A stretch of DNA of 64,000 nt from UBA3537 sp965662485 (GTDB lineage: Bacteria; Bacteroidota; Bacteroidia; Flavobacteriales; Flavobacteriaceae). The notes beneath the pieces were generated by a model. That model worked only from the letters and a program-made list of their open reading frames with translations, did not search any database and was not told the DNA's origin. Shown piece by piece: positions 24,165 through 32,377 of this stretch (positions within the stretch are counted from its first letter, which is position 1; every line of letters starts with the position of its first letter). The position numbers were made by a program, and so were the translations under genes. The DNA lies in NCBI GenBank assembly GCA_965662485.1, contig CBFIIL010000001.1, positions 17,816 to 81,815 on the forward strand. Reading direction: 5' to 3'.

Positions 24165-24734
24165 CTAAAGACGAATTATGAAATGCTCTTTGTGTTGCTC
24201 TTTCCTAAAACATAAAATTCCCCAATCAAAAGTATCAATACTTACACGAATAGCTAGGTTGGATTTAAGTGTTTTCCACTGCTGAAAAACCTGTGAATTC
24301 TGCCTTATATTTTCAATCAAAACAATAGAATTATTACTACAATTTTCTAGAATATTTTGAATTTCTTTGGTATTTTTCAATGATTGATTACTGAAATAAA
24401 TGAGCTTTTTTTTATCAAAATTTTTAATTTTTGGAACTTTTGAAGAATAGGTTATGATGTCATTTGGTTGATGTGCAAGTACTATAGCTGAATTAAAATT
24501 TGGATTGATATTTTCAGGTACAAAAATAGATTCAAATTCAAAATAATGTACAAAACGATAAAGGAATTTCACTTTTTTTATGTTCTTACAATCATCGTTG
24601 AAATTTTCGTAAATTTTCAACTTTTTTTTATTGTAAAAACATTTGGTAACCAAAGCAAATACAAAAGGGGAGTGTACACCATGTTGGTTGGTTGAACTCC
24701 ATAAAAATTTTATATAAAGCCACCAATTTTTCAT
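24165..24734 (-). CDS. Degenerate O-methyltransferase-like protein of Bacteroidota
   Basis: A 189-residue protein whose start (YIKFLWSSTNQHGVHSPFVF, then TKCFYNKKK) matches the N-terminus of a Bacteroidota methyltransferase-like family. In relatives LLFRIV-YF is followed by an ILELGTSLG-type SAM loop. Here FLYRFVHYFEFESIF is followed by VPENINPNFNSAIVLA, so the glycine-rich loop and the acidic residue after it are missing. The C-terminus ends in a strand-like IDTFDWGILCFR. The frame is open and coupled to the ABC-F gene by an ATGA overlap, so it is probably expressed, perhaps with a non-enzymatic role. Confidence 0.7.
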   Translation of the reverse strand: MKNWWLYIKFLWSSTNQHGVHSPFVFALVTKCFYNKKKLKIYENFNDDCKNIKKVKFLYRFVHYFEFESIFVPENINPNFNSAIVLAHQPNDIITYSSKVPKIKNFDKKKLIYFSNQSLKNTKEIQNILENCSNNSIVLIENIRQNSQVFQQWKTLKSNLAIRVSIDTFDWGILCFRKEQHKEHFIIRL

Positions 24735-26590
24735 TCAAATTTTTCAATCAGTTCTATCCATCGCAATTCTTTTTCTTCAATGAGTTGAATTAAACTTTGA
24801 AGTTCTTTTGAAAGTTTTTCGATGGTTTCCATATCCAATTCATTGTCCTCAAACTTGGATTCAAGCTGTTTTTTATCATATTCTAAACTTTTAAGTTTAC
24901 TTTCCAAATTATTTAATTCTTTTTGGTCATTATAGTTTAGTTTTGAAGTCGTATTGGCCTGTAAATTTTGCTTTTTTTTAGGTTTAGATTTTTCTTCAAA
25001 TGTTGGTGGTTTGCTATCTTCATAAACTCTAAAATCTGAATAATTTCCAGGAAAATCTTCAATAATTCCATTACCTCTAAATACAAAAAGATGGTCCACT
25101 ATTTTATCCATAAAATAACGATCATGAGAAACTACAATAAGACAACCTGGAAAATCTAAAAGAAAGTTTTCCAATACATTTAGGGTGACAATATCCAAAT
25201 CATTTGTGGGCTCATCAAGAATCAAAAAATTTGGATTTTGAATTAACACAGTACATAAATAAAGACGTTTACGTTCGCCACCACTCAATTTTTCTACAAA
25301 ATCATATTGTTTTTTTCGGCTAAAAAGAAAACGTTCTAATAGCTGTTGAGCACTTATTTGTTTTCCTTTTTTCAATGGAATATAATCTCCAAATTCACGA
25401 ACAACATCTATTACCTTTTGTTGAGGTTTTGATTGAATACCTTGTTGAGTGTAATAGCCAAATTTGAGGGTCTCACCATAAACAATTTTTCCATGATCAG
25501 GTTTTATACTTCCTGTTATTATGTTTAAAAATGAAGATTTTCCAGTTCCATTTTTTCCAATTATCCCAATGCGTTCGCCTTTTTGAATCATATAACTAAA
25601 ACCATCAAGTATAATTTTATCATCATATGATTTTGAAATTTTATGAAGCTCTAGAATTTTTGTTCCTAAGCGTTCCATATTAATTTCAAGTTGTATTTCA
25701 TGGTCTTTTCGTCTTTGGTGTGCCCTTTGTTTGATATCTTGAAAATCATCAACTCGAGATTTGGATTTTGTTGTTCTAGCTTTTGGCTGTCTCCGAATCC
25801 ATTTCAGTTCTTTTTTGAAAAGTTGTTTAGCTTTGTTAGTTTCTATTGCTTCTCTTTGAATTCGTTCTTCTTTTTTTTCTAAAAAATAAGAGTAGTTTCC
25901 TTTATAGGAATAGATTTTCCCTTCATCTAATTCAATGATAGTAGAGCATACCCGTTCTAAAAAATAACGATCATGAGTTACCATAAAAAGGGTGATGTTT
26001 TCTTTTTCAAAAAAATCTTCCAGCCATTCAATCATTTCTAAATCAAGATGATTTGTTGGCTCATCCAAAATGAGTAAATCGGGTTTACTAAGAAGTGTTA
26101 TTGCTAAAGCTAGACGCTTTTTTTGACCTCCAGAAAGCGCATTTACTTTTTGATTTAGATCATTAAGTTTTAATTTAAATAAAACTTGAGTGAACTTGTT
26201 TTCAAAATCCCAAGCCTGCAACCGATCCATTTCATCGAATGCTGCTTGATATCCTTTTGAATCATCTGGATTTTGAAGCGCTTTATGATAATTATCAATG
26301 ACTTTAAGAATTGGATTGTCTGAATTAAAAATAGACGCTTTTATGCTTAATTCTGGATTTAGGCTGGGTTCTTGTGACAAAAATGCCATCCTAATATCTT
26401 TTCTGAACACCACAGCACCAGAATCTGGTGTTTCTGCACCTGTTAAAATATTTAAAATTGTTGTTTTTCCCGTTCCGTTTTTGGCAATAAAAGCGATTTT
26501 TTGGTCTTTATGAATACTAAATGAAAGATGCTCAAAAAGCGTTAATTCACCATACGATTTTGAAATATCTTCTACATTTAAATAATTCAA
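24731..26590 (-). CDS. ABC-F family ATP-binding protein (Uup-like)
   Basis: A 619-residue soluble protein with two ABC ATPase domains and no membrane span. Walker A sequences are KNGTGKTTIL and GKNGTGKSSFL; the signatures are LSGGQKKR and LSGGERKR, and each half has LDEPTNHLD or LDEPTNDLD. The linker KRAHQRRKDHEIQLEINM region is basic and would reach into the ribosome. A coiled coil of about 75 residues closes the protein, as in Uup-type proteins. ABC-F ATPases act on translating ribosomes. Start is TTG at 26588-26590 (NYLNVEDISKSYG), with no suitable ATG nearby. Confidence 0.93.
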   Translation of the reverse strand: MNYLNVEDISKSYGELTLFEHLSFSIHKDQKIAFIAKNGTGKTTILNILTGAETPDSGAVVFRKDIRMAFLSQEPSLNPELSIKASIFNSDNPILKVIDNYHKALQNPDDSKGYQAAFDEMDRLQAWDFENKFTQVLFKLKLNDLNQKVNALSGGQKKRLALAITLLSKPDLLILDEPTNHLDLEMIEWLEDFFEKENITLFMVTHDRYFLERVCSTIIELDEGKIYSYKGNYSYFLEKKEERIQREAIETNKAKQLFKKELKWIRRQPKARTTKSKSRVDDFQDIKQRAHQRRKDHEIQLEINMERLGTKILELHKISKSYDDKIILDGFSYMIQKGERIGIIGKNGTGKSSFLNIITGSIKPDHGKIVYGETLKFGYYTQQGIQSKPQQKVIDVVREFGDYIPLKKGKQISAQQLLERFLFSRKKQYDFVEKLSGGERKRLYLCTVLIQNPNFLILDEPTNDLDIVTLNVLENFLLDFPGCLIVVSHDRYFMDKIVDHLFVFRGNGIIEDFPGNYSDFRVYEDSKPPTFEEKSKPKKKQNLQANTTSKLNYNDQKELNNLESKLKSLEYDKKQLESKFEDNELDMETIEKLSKELQSLIQLIEEKELRWIELIEKFE

Positions 26591-26613
26591 TGGCTAAAGT
26601 TTAAATTGTTTTT

Positions 26614-27792
26614 TTAGTGACTTAATTTTTTGTTGTACCATTTGCATAAGTATACATAGCGAACTATTAAAGCTATCCATAGTGGTAGAATTCCAATATT
26701 GAACGACTGAACTCCTGTGAACCAATGGAGTGCCATAAGAAATAATAAAATTAAAAGAAATTTTAGGTATCCAATAAATCGTTTTTTTACTCTTTTTTTC
26801 AAAAGGGTAGGAATGAATAAAAGATTAAAAGCAAATGCCCACAACAGATTATAATTATAAGCTGTTGCAGTATGATCGGTGGCAAACCACAACAATAATA
26901 TAACCACTCCAATTAGCCCTGTAATAGAGAAAATCATGACATCTAGCCATTTTGATCTGGAGTTGCTTTTGTAGTTTTTATACGTTGCTAAAACAATTAA
27001 AAAACTCAAAATACTAAATATAAAAAGCGGGCTACTCCAAAAAGAATGTTTTACACTTAATTGTTTTGAATTTAAAATTTCTTGTTTTTTGACTAATGGT
27101 TCATTTGTGTTTTTAAATTTTGCAACTTCAAAAAAGGTATGAATGTATCTTGGCAAAAACATATGATCGTTAACTGGAGCAATTTGGTCAATGACAGACC
27201 CCAATGCAAGATCAATACCAAACCCTCCCCAAGAATTTTGCTCTACTTGAGATCGAATTAACGCTCTAAATGTGTGTTGCTTAAAGTCTTGTGGTTGCTC
27301 AAATTCTAGGTGTTTTTCACTCACAGATGCTACAATGTCTTTTATTTTTGTTGCACAATTGTTGTAAAAAAAGTCGTAGGCGTAACTTTTGTTTTGTGGT
27401 AAAATATTTTGTTGAAGTTTCTGAAAAAATGCTTGTTTTTCACCAAGACTTAGGTTGAGAGTTTGTGACTTTACTTCTCGTTCTTCACTTAAGTAATACG
27501 AAAGAAAAGGTTTGTAATTAGTGAAACCAATTTCGTAATTCAATTTTCCTTTGGCAAAATTCAAATAAAAACCATCGGATTCAAAATCATATCGACCATA
27601 ATCATAAACAATATCCAAGCGGTACATGGGGTCTTTTATTCGAATTGCACTGTGCCCAAATGCATCGTTTAGTGAAGTGCCAGGTCCAATTGTTAATATG
27701 CTAACTTCGGAGTAGGTAGACAATTGAATTTGTCCATAAGCCATTGAAAATAGTGTGGCAAAAAAGATTAAAAAGTAATGTGATTTTTTCAT
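26614..27792 (-). CDS. DUF4105 / Lnb N-terminal periplasmic domain-containing membrane protein
   Basis: A 392-residue protein with a signal peptide (first 20 residues, ending AYGQIQ). A DUF4105 domain follows, recognised by ILTIGPGTSLNDAFGHSAIR, then YDYGRYDF and a conserved NCATKIKDIV in which N and C are likely active-site-like residues. About four or five transmembrane spans fill the C-terminal 140 residues. The domain would face the periplasm. The function of the family in Bacteroidota is not established; its papain-like layout suggests a lipid- or peptide-directed hydrolase. It starts two bases after the PorV-like gene. Confidence 0.85.
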   Translation of the reverse strand: MKKSHYFLIFFATLFSMAYGQIQLSTYSEVSILTIGPGTSLNDAFGHSAIRIKDPMYRLDIVYDYGRYDFESDGFYLNFAKGKLNYEIGFTNYKPFLSYYLSEEREVKSQTLNLSLGEKQAFFQKLQQNILPQNKSYAYDFFYNNCATKIKDIVASVSEKHLEFEQPQDFKQHTFRALIRSQVEQNSWGGFGIDLALGSVIDQIAPVNDHMFLPRYIHTFFEVAKFKNTNEPLVKKQEILNSKQLSVKHSFWSSPLFIFSILSFLIVLATYKNYKSNSRSKWLDVMIFSITGLIGVVILLLWFATDHTATAYNYNLLWAFAFNLLFIPTLLKKRVKKRFIGYLKFLLILLFLMALHWFTGVQSFNIGILPLWIALIVRYVYLCKWYNKKLSH

Positions 27793-27794
27793 GC

Positions 27795-28871
27795 TTATCT
27801 TCTAAATAATCCTAAATCAATTTTAAGCGAAAACACATTAGAATACAAAGCTAAACTTTGGTCACCAATATCTGTTATAGCATAATCAATTGCAATACCT
27901 TTATATTTGAATCCTACGCCCAAATTAGGTTGAAAGCTCAGTTTTTTAGTATTGTCAAATTGCAATTCGTTTTGAAAATTTCCAACTCCACCACGAAGGT
28001 AAACCAAATCGATATATCCAAATTCAAAACCTAGTGCAGGGTTGATGCTTACGAATGAAGTAGAAATTAAATCGTTGTTTTGTTCGAAACGCATAATAAG
28101 ATCAAACTCAGCTTTTAGGCTGTAATCGTAATCGAAAATAAAACTTTTTGCCACACCAAATTGAAGTTTTGGAAGAGTAAGCTCACTTGCTTCTGGCTCT
28201 TCTTGATTTTGGCCTGGAATTGCATTTTGAATGTCTTGAAGTCGGTTTTCATCAAATGCCCAAGAATTAAACGTAGTTGTAATGTCTCGTGCCATAAGGC
28301 CAAATTTCCATTGTTTTGTTTCAAATTGTATTCCAACATCGAGTCCAAAGCCCCATGATGATGCAAAATCACCAATAATTCTTCTAATTATTTTTGCATT
28401 TACACCATAATTTAACCCTGGAATAGGAAGTTTGCGTGCATAAGAAAACGTAACTCCATAATCTACAGCAGAAAATAAATTAATTCGATCATAATTAATA
28501 TTTCCTTGCTGGTCAATTAGTTTTGTTGTGTCTAAAATATCATCGACACCAAATCGAATCAGAGAAATTCCAACAGCACTTCGATCGTCCAAAGGCATTG
28601 CAAACGCTATGTAGTTGTAATTAGCAATATTTGCAAAATAGCTTGAATGCATCAGAGCCAAAGCATTATCTTCCAATTGCACCAATCCAGCGGGATTCCA
28701 ATAACCAGAATTAACATCGTTGCTTGTTGCACTTACTGCACCACTCATGGCAAGAGCAGCAGCATCGACACCTATATTCATGAATTCATTCGAATATTTT
28801 CGTGCAGATTGACTTATTCCAACCGTTGAAATTGAAATGAATAAAATCAAAAAGAAATGCTTATTATTCAA
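27795..28871 (-). CDS. PorV/PorQ family outer membrane beta-barrel protein
   Basis: A 358-residue protein with a signal peptide (NNKHFFLILFISISTVGISQ). SNEFMNIGVDAAALAMSGAVSATSNDVNSGYWNPAGL is the FadL-like N-terminal signature of the PorV/PorQ family; the rest alternates as beta strands and ends with an aromatic/charged strand (SLKIDLGLFRR). PorV is the type IX secretion attachment partner, but several paralogues exist per genome, so this may be a relative with another role. Start is TTG at 28869-28871; there is no better ATG in front of the signal peptide. Confidence 0.85.
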   Translation of the reverse strand: MNNKHFFLILFISISTVGISQSARKYSNEFMNIGVDAAALAMSGAVSATSNDVNSGYWNPAGLVQLEDNALALMHSSYFANIANYNYIAFAMPLDDRSAVGISLIRFGVDDILDTTKLIDQQGNINYDRINLFSAVDYGVTFSYARKLPIPGLNYGVNAKIIRRIIGDFASSWGFGLDVGIQFETKQWKFGLMARDITTTFNSWAFDENRLQDIQNAIPGQNQEEPEASELTLPKLQFGVAKSFIFDYDYSLKAEFDLIMRFEQNNDLISTSFVSINPALGFEFGYIDLVYLRGGVGNFQNELQFDNTKKLSFQPNLGVGFKYKGIAIDYAITDIGDQSLALYSNVFSLKIDLGLFRR

Positions 28872-28939
28872 TGCTTTGGTTTATGACGTACTTCAAAAAC
28901 TATATTTTGATGTGTATATTGTCTTTTACTTGTGTGAAA

Positions 28940-28947
28940 CAAAAATA
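28940..28947 (-). promoter_or_regulatory. Candidate -7 element for the PorV-like/DUF4105/ABC-F unit
   Basis: The minus strand reads TATTTTTG, a full TAnnTTTG match, 68 bases upstream of the TTG start at 28871. No clear TTG -33 element is visible. It lies in the divergent gap with pssA. Confidence 0.4.
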
Positions 28948-28981
28948 GTTTATTATTTTTACTAAATAAATATTATTCGAT

Positions 28982-29686
28982 TTGAAAACTTTTGTTCCAA
29001 ATTTTATTACACTTTTAAACCTGTTGTCGGGAGCGATTGCAACCATCTTTGCTGTTGAAGGTAATATGACAAACGCTGCATTTTTTGTGTTTATGGGAAT
29101 TTTCTTTGATTTTTTTGATGGATTCTTTGCTAGAAAACTCAATGCTACCTCAGAACTTGGACTTCAATTAGACTCTCTTGCCGATATGGTAACAAGTGGT
29201 CTTGTACCTGCATTAGTATTATTTCATTTGTTGGAATTAGCTATTGCTCCGTCGTGGGATGCATATCAAATTTTACCTTATTTTGGGTTGTCAGTTGCTT
29301 TGGCTTCTGCGTATAGATTAGCAAAATTTAATATTTCTACAGAACAGTCGAGTTATTTTATAGGGTTACCAACTCCTGCCAATGCATTGCTTATTATGAG
29401 TTTGCCTCTTATTTTGGCGTATCAAAATAATGACAGCTATAATGCCATAATTTTGAACCCACTATTTTTAACTGTAACAACACTTTTAAGTTGCTTTTTA
29501 TTGAATGCACCTGTAAAGTTAATTGCTTTAAAATTCAAAACTTGGAAATTTTCAGATAATGCTTCGAGATATATTCTTATTATTTTTTCAATTGTAGCTT
29601 TAATTGTTTTTAAATTTGCAGGTATTCCGTTGCTTATTATATTCTATATTATTTTATCATTATTAAATCCACCAAACAATGCTTGA
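28982..29686 (+). CDS. pssA: CDP-alcohol phosphatidyltransferase, probable phosphatidylserine synthase
   Basis: A 234-residue integral membrane enzyme that joins a CDP-diacylglycerol to an alcohol, most likely serine, for phosphatidylethanolamine synthesis. The catalytic signature D-x2-DG-x2-AR-x8-G-x3-D-x3-D is seen as FFDFFDGFFARKL, then GLQLDSLAD. Six to eight hydrophobic spans follow. The start appears to be TTG at 28982-28984 (KTFVPNFITLLN), since this is the normal N-terminus and no ATG is near. Its 3' end overlaps the TerC-like gene by eight bases. Confidence 0.92.
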   Translation: MKTFVPNFITLLNLLSGAIATIFAVEGNMTNAAFFVFMGIFFDFFDGFFARKLNATSELGLQLDSLADMVTSGLVPALVLFHLLELAIAPSWDAYQILPYFGLSVALASAYRLAKFNISTEQSSYFIGLPTPANALLIMSLPLILAYQNNDSYNAIILNPLFLTVTTLLSCFLLNAPVKLIALKFKTWKFSDNASRYILIIFSIVALIVFKFAGIPLLIIFYIILSLLNPPNNA

Positions 29687-30455
29687 TCATATTATCACTT
29701 TATTTATGCTTGTTATGTTGCAAGCAGTCTTAGGTTTTGACAATTTACTATATATATCATTAGAGAGTAAAAAAGCACCCAAAGAACGACAATCTTTTGT
29801 CCGAAAAATGGGAATTGGACTTGCTATTGTATTTCGTATTGTTTTGCTTTTCGTTCTAGTAAAATTGATCAGTTACTTTCAAGATCCAGTATTACATATT
29901 CCTTTTACAGATGTTATAGAGGGGCATTTTAATATCCACAGTATTATTGTTTTAATTGGTGGTGTTTTTATTCTTTTTACAGCCATGAAAGAAATATGGC
30001 ATATGGTTAGTTTTAAGAATTTTACAATATCCAACTCAAAATCAAATGGTTCTGTATCGAGTGTAATAACTATGATTGTGGTTATGAATGTTATTTTTTC
30101 GTTTGATTCAATTCTTAGTGCCATGGCTCTAACCAATGTATTATGGATCATGACAACTGCAATTATCATTGGAGGTCTTCTTATGATTTGGCTTTCAGAA
30201 AAAGTCACAGAATTTTTAACCAAAAATAGAATGTATGAAGTTTTAGGTCTATTTATTTTGTTTATCGTTGGGATTATGTTGCTTACCGAGGGTGGTCATT
30301 TGGCACACCTCAAACTTTTTGGCGAAGAAATCGTACCAATGAGTAAAACTACTTTTTACTTTGTTATAGTAATATTAGTACTTATTGATATTGTACAAGG
30401 GCGTTATCAGAAAAAAATTATGAAAGCACAGGAATTGAATAAGGACGAATTTTAA
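29679..30455 (+). CDS. TerC-family integral membrane protein
   Basis: A 258-residue polytopic protein. AVLGFDNLLYISLES near residue 17 and FSFDSILSAMAL near 145 are the two acidic, membrane-embedded motifs of the TerC family, whose members help load metals, notably manganese, onto exported proteins. About seven hydrophobic spans are visible. It overlaps the end of pssA by eight bases, so both are read from one transcript. Its TAA shares TTAA with the stop of the convergent lptB. Confidence 0.85.
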   Translation: MLDHIITLFMLVMLQAVLGFDNLLYISLESKKAPKERQSFVRKMGIGLAIVFRIVLLFVLVKLISYFQDPVLHIPFTDVIEGHFNIHSIIVLIGGVFILFTAMKEIWHMVSFKNFTISNSKSNGSVSSVITMIVVMNVIFSFDSILSAMALTNVLWIMTTAIIIGGLLMIWLSEKVTEFLTKNRMYEVLGLFILFIVGIMLLTEGGHLAHLKLFGEEIVPMSKTTFYFVIVILVLIDIVQGRYQKKIMKAQELNKDEF

Positions 30456-31192
30456 AATTCTAGTTTCTTTTTTCTTAGCTCAAAGTTTTGACCTAAATAT
30501 ACTTTTCTAACCATTGCATCATTGGCTAAAGTTTCTGGATCACCTGCTTTTAAAATACTACCTTCAAACATCAAATACGTACGGTCTGTAATGGCAAGTG
30601 TCTCCTGTACATTGTGGTCAGTTATAAGAATGCCAATATTCTTTTTTGTGAGTCGTGCTACAATCCGCTGAATATCTTCAACAGCAACGGGGTCGACACC
30701 AGCAAAAGGTTCGTCCAAAAGAATAAAATTAGGGTCGGTTGCCAAAGCACGAGCAATTTCTGTTCGTCTACGTTCTCCACCTGAAAGCAAATCTCCTCTG
30801 TTTTTCCGGATATGTGAAAGACCAAATTCTTCAATAAGAGATTCCATTTTGTTGAGTTGTTCTTTTTTAGACAGTTTAGTCATTTGTAAAACACTTAAAA
30901 TATTGTCTTCAATACTCAATTTTCGGAAGACCGATGCTTCTTGTGCAAGATATCCAATACCACTTTGTGCTCGTTTGTACATGGGGTAATTTGTGATTTC
31001 TTTGTCATCCAAAAATATAGCGCCTCCATTGGGTTTAATTAACCCAACTGTCATATAAAATGAAGTTGTTTTTCCAGCGCCATTAGGGCCCAAAAGACCA
31101 ACAATTTCACCTTGTTTAACTTCAAAAGAAACGTCTTTTACAACCTTTCTGCCGCTGTAGGATTTCATCAGATTTTGAACGCTTAACTTCAT
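30452..31192 (-). CDS. lptB: LPS export ABC transporter ATP-binding protein LptB
   Basis: A 246-residue ABC ATPase that powers extraction of lipopolysaccharide from the inner membrane with LptF/G. Walker A is GPNGAGKTTSFY, the signature LSGGERRR and Walker B ILLDEPFAGVDPVAV, the last with the GVDP typical of LptB. Length matches the family. The transmembrane partners are not in this window; an OstA-like protein is at 50797. It is the last gene of a kdsD-tatC-AhpD-like-lptB group, separated from the AhpD-like gene by 41 bases. Confidence 0.95.
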   Translation of the reverse strand: MKLSVQNLMKSYSGRKVVKDVSFEVKQGEIVGLLGPNGAGKTTSFYMTVGLIKPNGGAIFLDDKEITNYPMYKRAQSGIGYLAQEASVFRKLSIEDNILSVLQMTKLSKKEQLNKMESLIEEFGLSHIRKNRGDLLSGGERRRTEIARALATDPNFILLDEPFAGVDPVAVEDIQRIVARLTKKNIGILITDHNVQETLAITDRTYLMFEGSILKAGDPETLANDAMVRKVYLGQNFELRKKKLEF

Positions 31193-31233
31193 TGTAAATT
31201 TATATGGATGTAAATATAATTAAATCTATACTT

Positions 31234-31575
31234 CTAGGCTTCTAAAGCTTCAAGAAATTCATAAGCTCGTCTTAAATGAGGGATCATAATTGTGCCACCA
31301 ATAAGTGTAGCAATACTTAAGGCTTCCACAATTTGTTCTCTTGAAAGTCCTTCTTTATGGCACTTTTCTAAATGGTATTTAATACAGTCGTCACAGCGCA
31401 AAACGGCAGAGGCGACTAAACCCAAAAGTTCTTTGGTTGTTATATCTAATGCACCTTCTTGAAATGCTTTAGTGTCTAGATTAAAAATACGTTTAATCAC
31501 AGTATTGTTATCGGCTAAAATTTGAGTATTCATTTTTTCGCGATAAGCGTTGAATTGTTCTACAGGATTACTCAT
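31234..31575 (-). CDS. Carboxymuconolactone decarboxylase / AhpD-like protein
   Basis: A 113-residue helical protein of the CMD/AhpD superfamily. The redox motif RCDDCIKYH keeps both cysteines and the following histidine, as in AhpD-type peroxidase partners, rather than the decarboxylase form without cysteines. A role in peroxide or alkyl-hydroperoxide defence is likely but not proven. Its ATG overlaps the tatC stop by four bases (ATGA). Confidence 0.88.
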   Translation of the reverse strand: MSNPVEQFNAYREKMNTQILADNNTVIKRIFNLDTKAFQEGALDITTKELLGLVASAVLRCDDCIKYHLEKCHKEGLSREQIVEALSIATLIGGTIMIPHLRRAYEFLEALEA

Positions 31576-32375
31576 GTTTTTCGTTTTTGTTTTTTTATGA
31601 CAATTTTTGAAATAAGAATACTAACTTGATATAAAATAATAACGGGTATGGCAACAATAATTTGACTGGCAACGTCGGGTGGTGTGATGATGGCTGCAAC
31701 AATCAAAACAATAACAAGCGCATATTTTCGGTTTCGTCTTAGAAATTCTGGTGTAACAAGCCCAACTTTGGTAAGAAAGTAGATGATTATAGGAAGTTCA
31801 AAAATAAATCCTGAAGCTAAAACAGAAGCGCGCACTAATCCTATATATGAGTTCAAATCAAAGTCGTTGTGTACTTGATCGGCTACGCTATAAGTTCCTA
31901 AAAAGTTGATGGATAACGGACAGATAACATAATACCCAAATAAAATCCCAATAAAGAAAAGTATAGAAGACGTTGTAATAAATCCTCTAGAGTGTTTTCT
32001 TTCGTTTGAATACAGTCCAGGGCTTATAAATTTCCAAAATTCGTAAAGCACATAAGGAAAAGCAATAATAAATCCAAAGGTAATAGAAGTCCAAATATGT
32101 GCCGAAAATTGTCCTGCCATAGTTCTGCTTTGTACTTCAAAATCAAAAGAGGTGTTACAAAAACTATCGTAGCCAATAAGTGCAGATGCGTTACATAACA
32201 AGTCATAGGTAAAAAAATCGGTTTTTGTTGGCCCAAATATGAGTTTGTCAAACAAAAAACTTTTCCCTAAAAATGCAAAAGTTGCAGCCGCAATTATTGC
32301 TATTGAACACCGGATAATATGCCATCTTAGTTCTTCAAGATGATCGAGAAAGGACATTTCTTTTTCTTGGATCAT
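31572..32375 (-). CDS. tatC: Twin-arginine translocase subunit TatC
   Basis: A 267-residue six-span membrane protein that binds twin-arginine signal peptides. SFLDHLEELRWHIIRC at residues 8-23 is the cytoplasmic N-terminal signature; YEFWKFISPGLYSNER is the conserved first cytoplasmic loop. The first periplasmic loop (about 45-90) is longer than in E. coli TatC and contains three cysteines. TatA is not in the window. It starts two bases after the kdsD stop on the same strand. Confidence 0.95.
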   Translation of the reverse strand: MIQEKEMSFLDHLEELRWHIIRCSIAIIAAATFAFLGKSFLFDKLIFGPTKTDFFTYDLLCNASALIGYDSFCNTSFDFEVQSRTMAGQFSAHIWTSITFGFIIAFPYVLYEFWKFISPGLYSNERKHSRGFITTSSILFFIGILFGYYVICPLSINFLGTYSVADQVHNDFDLNSYIGLVRASVLASGFIFELPIIIYFLTKVGLVTPEFLRRNRKYALVIVLIVAAIITPPDVASQIIVAIPVIILYQVSILISKIVIKKQKRKT

Positions 32376-32377
32376 AG

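Noticed and set aside
28115..28375. Minus-strand 86-codon frame inside the PorV-like gene
   Set aside because: It overlaps a beta-barrel coding frame on the same strand in another phase and lacks any recognisable start context.
30456..31192. lptB as a generic amino-acid or branched-chain ABC ATPase
   Set aside because: The GVDP after Walker B and its place beside kdsD favour the LPS exporter; generic LivF/LivG neighbours are absent.
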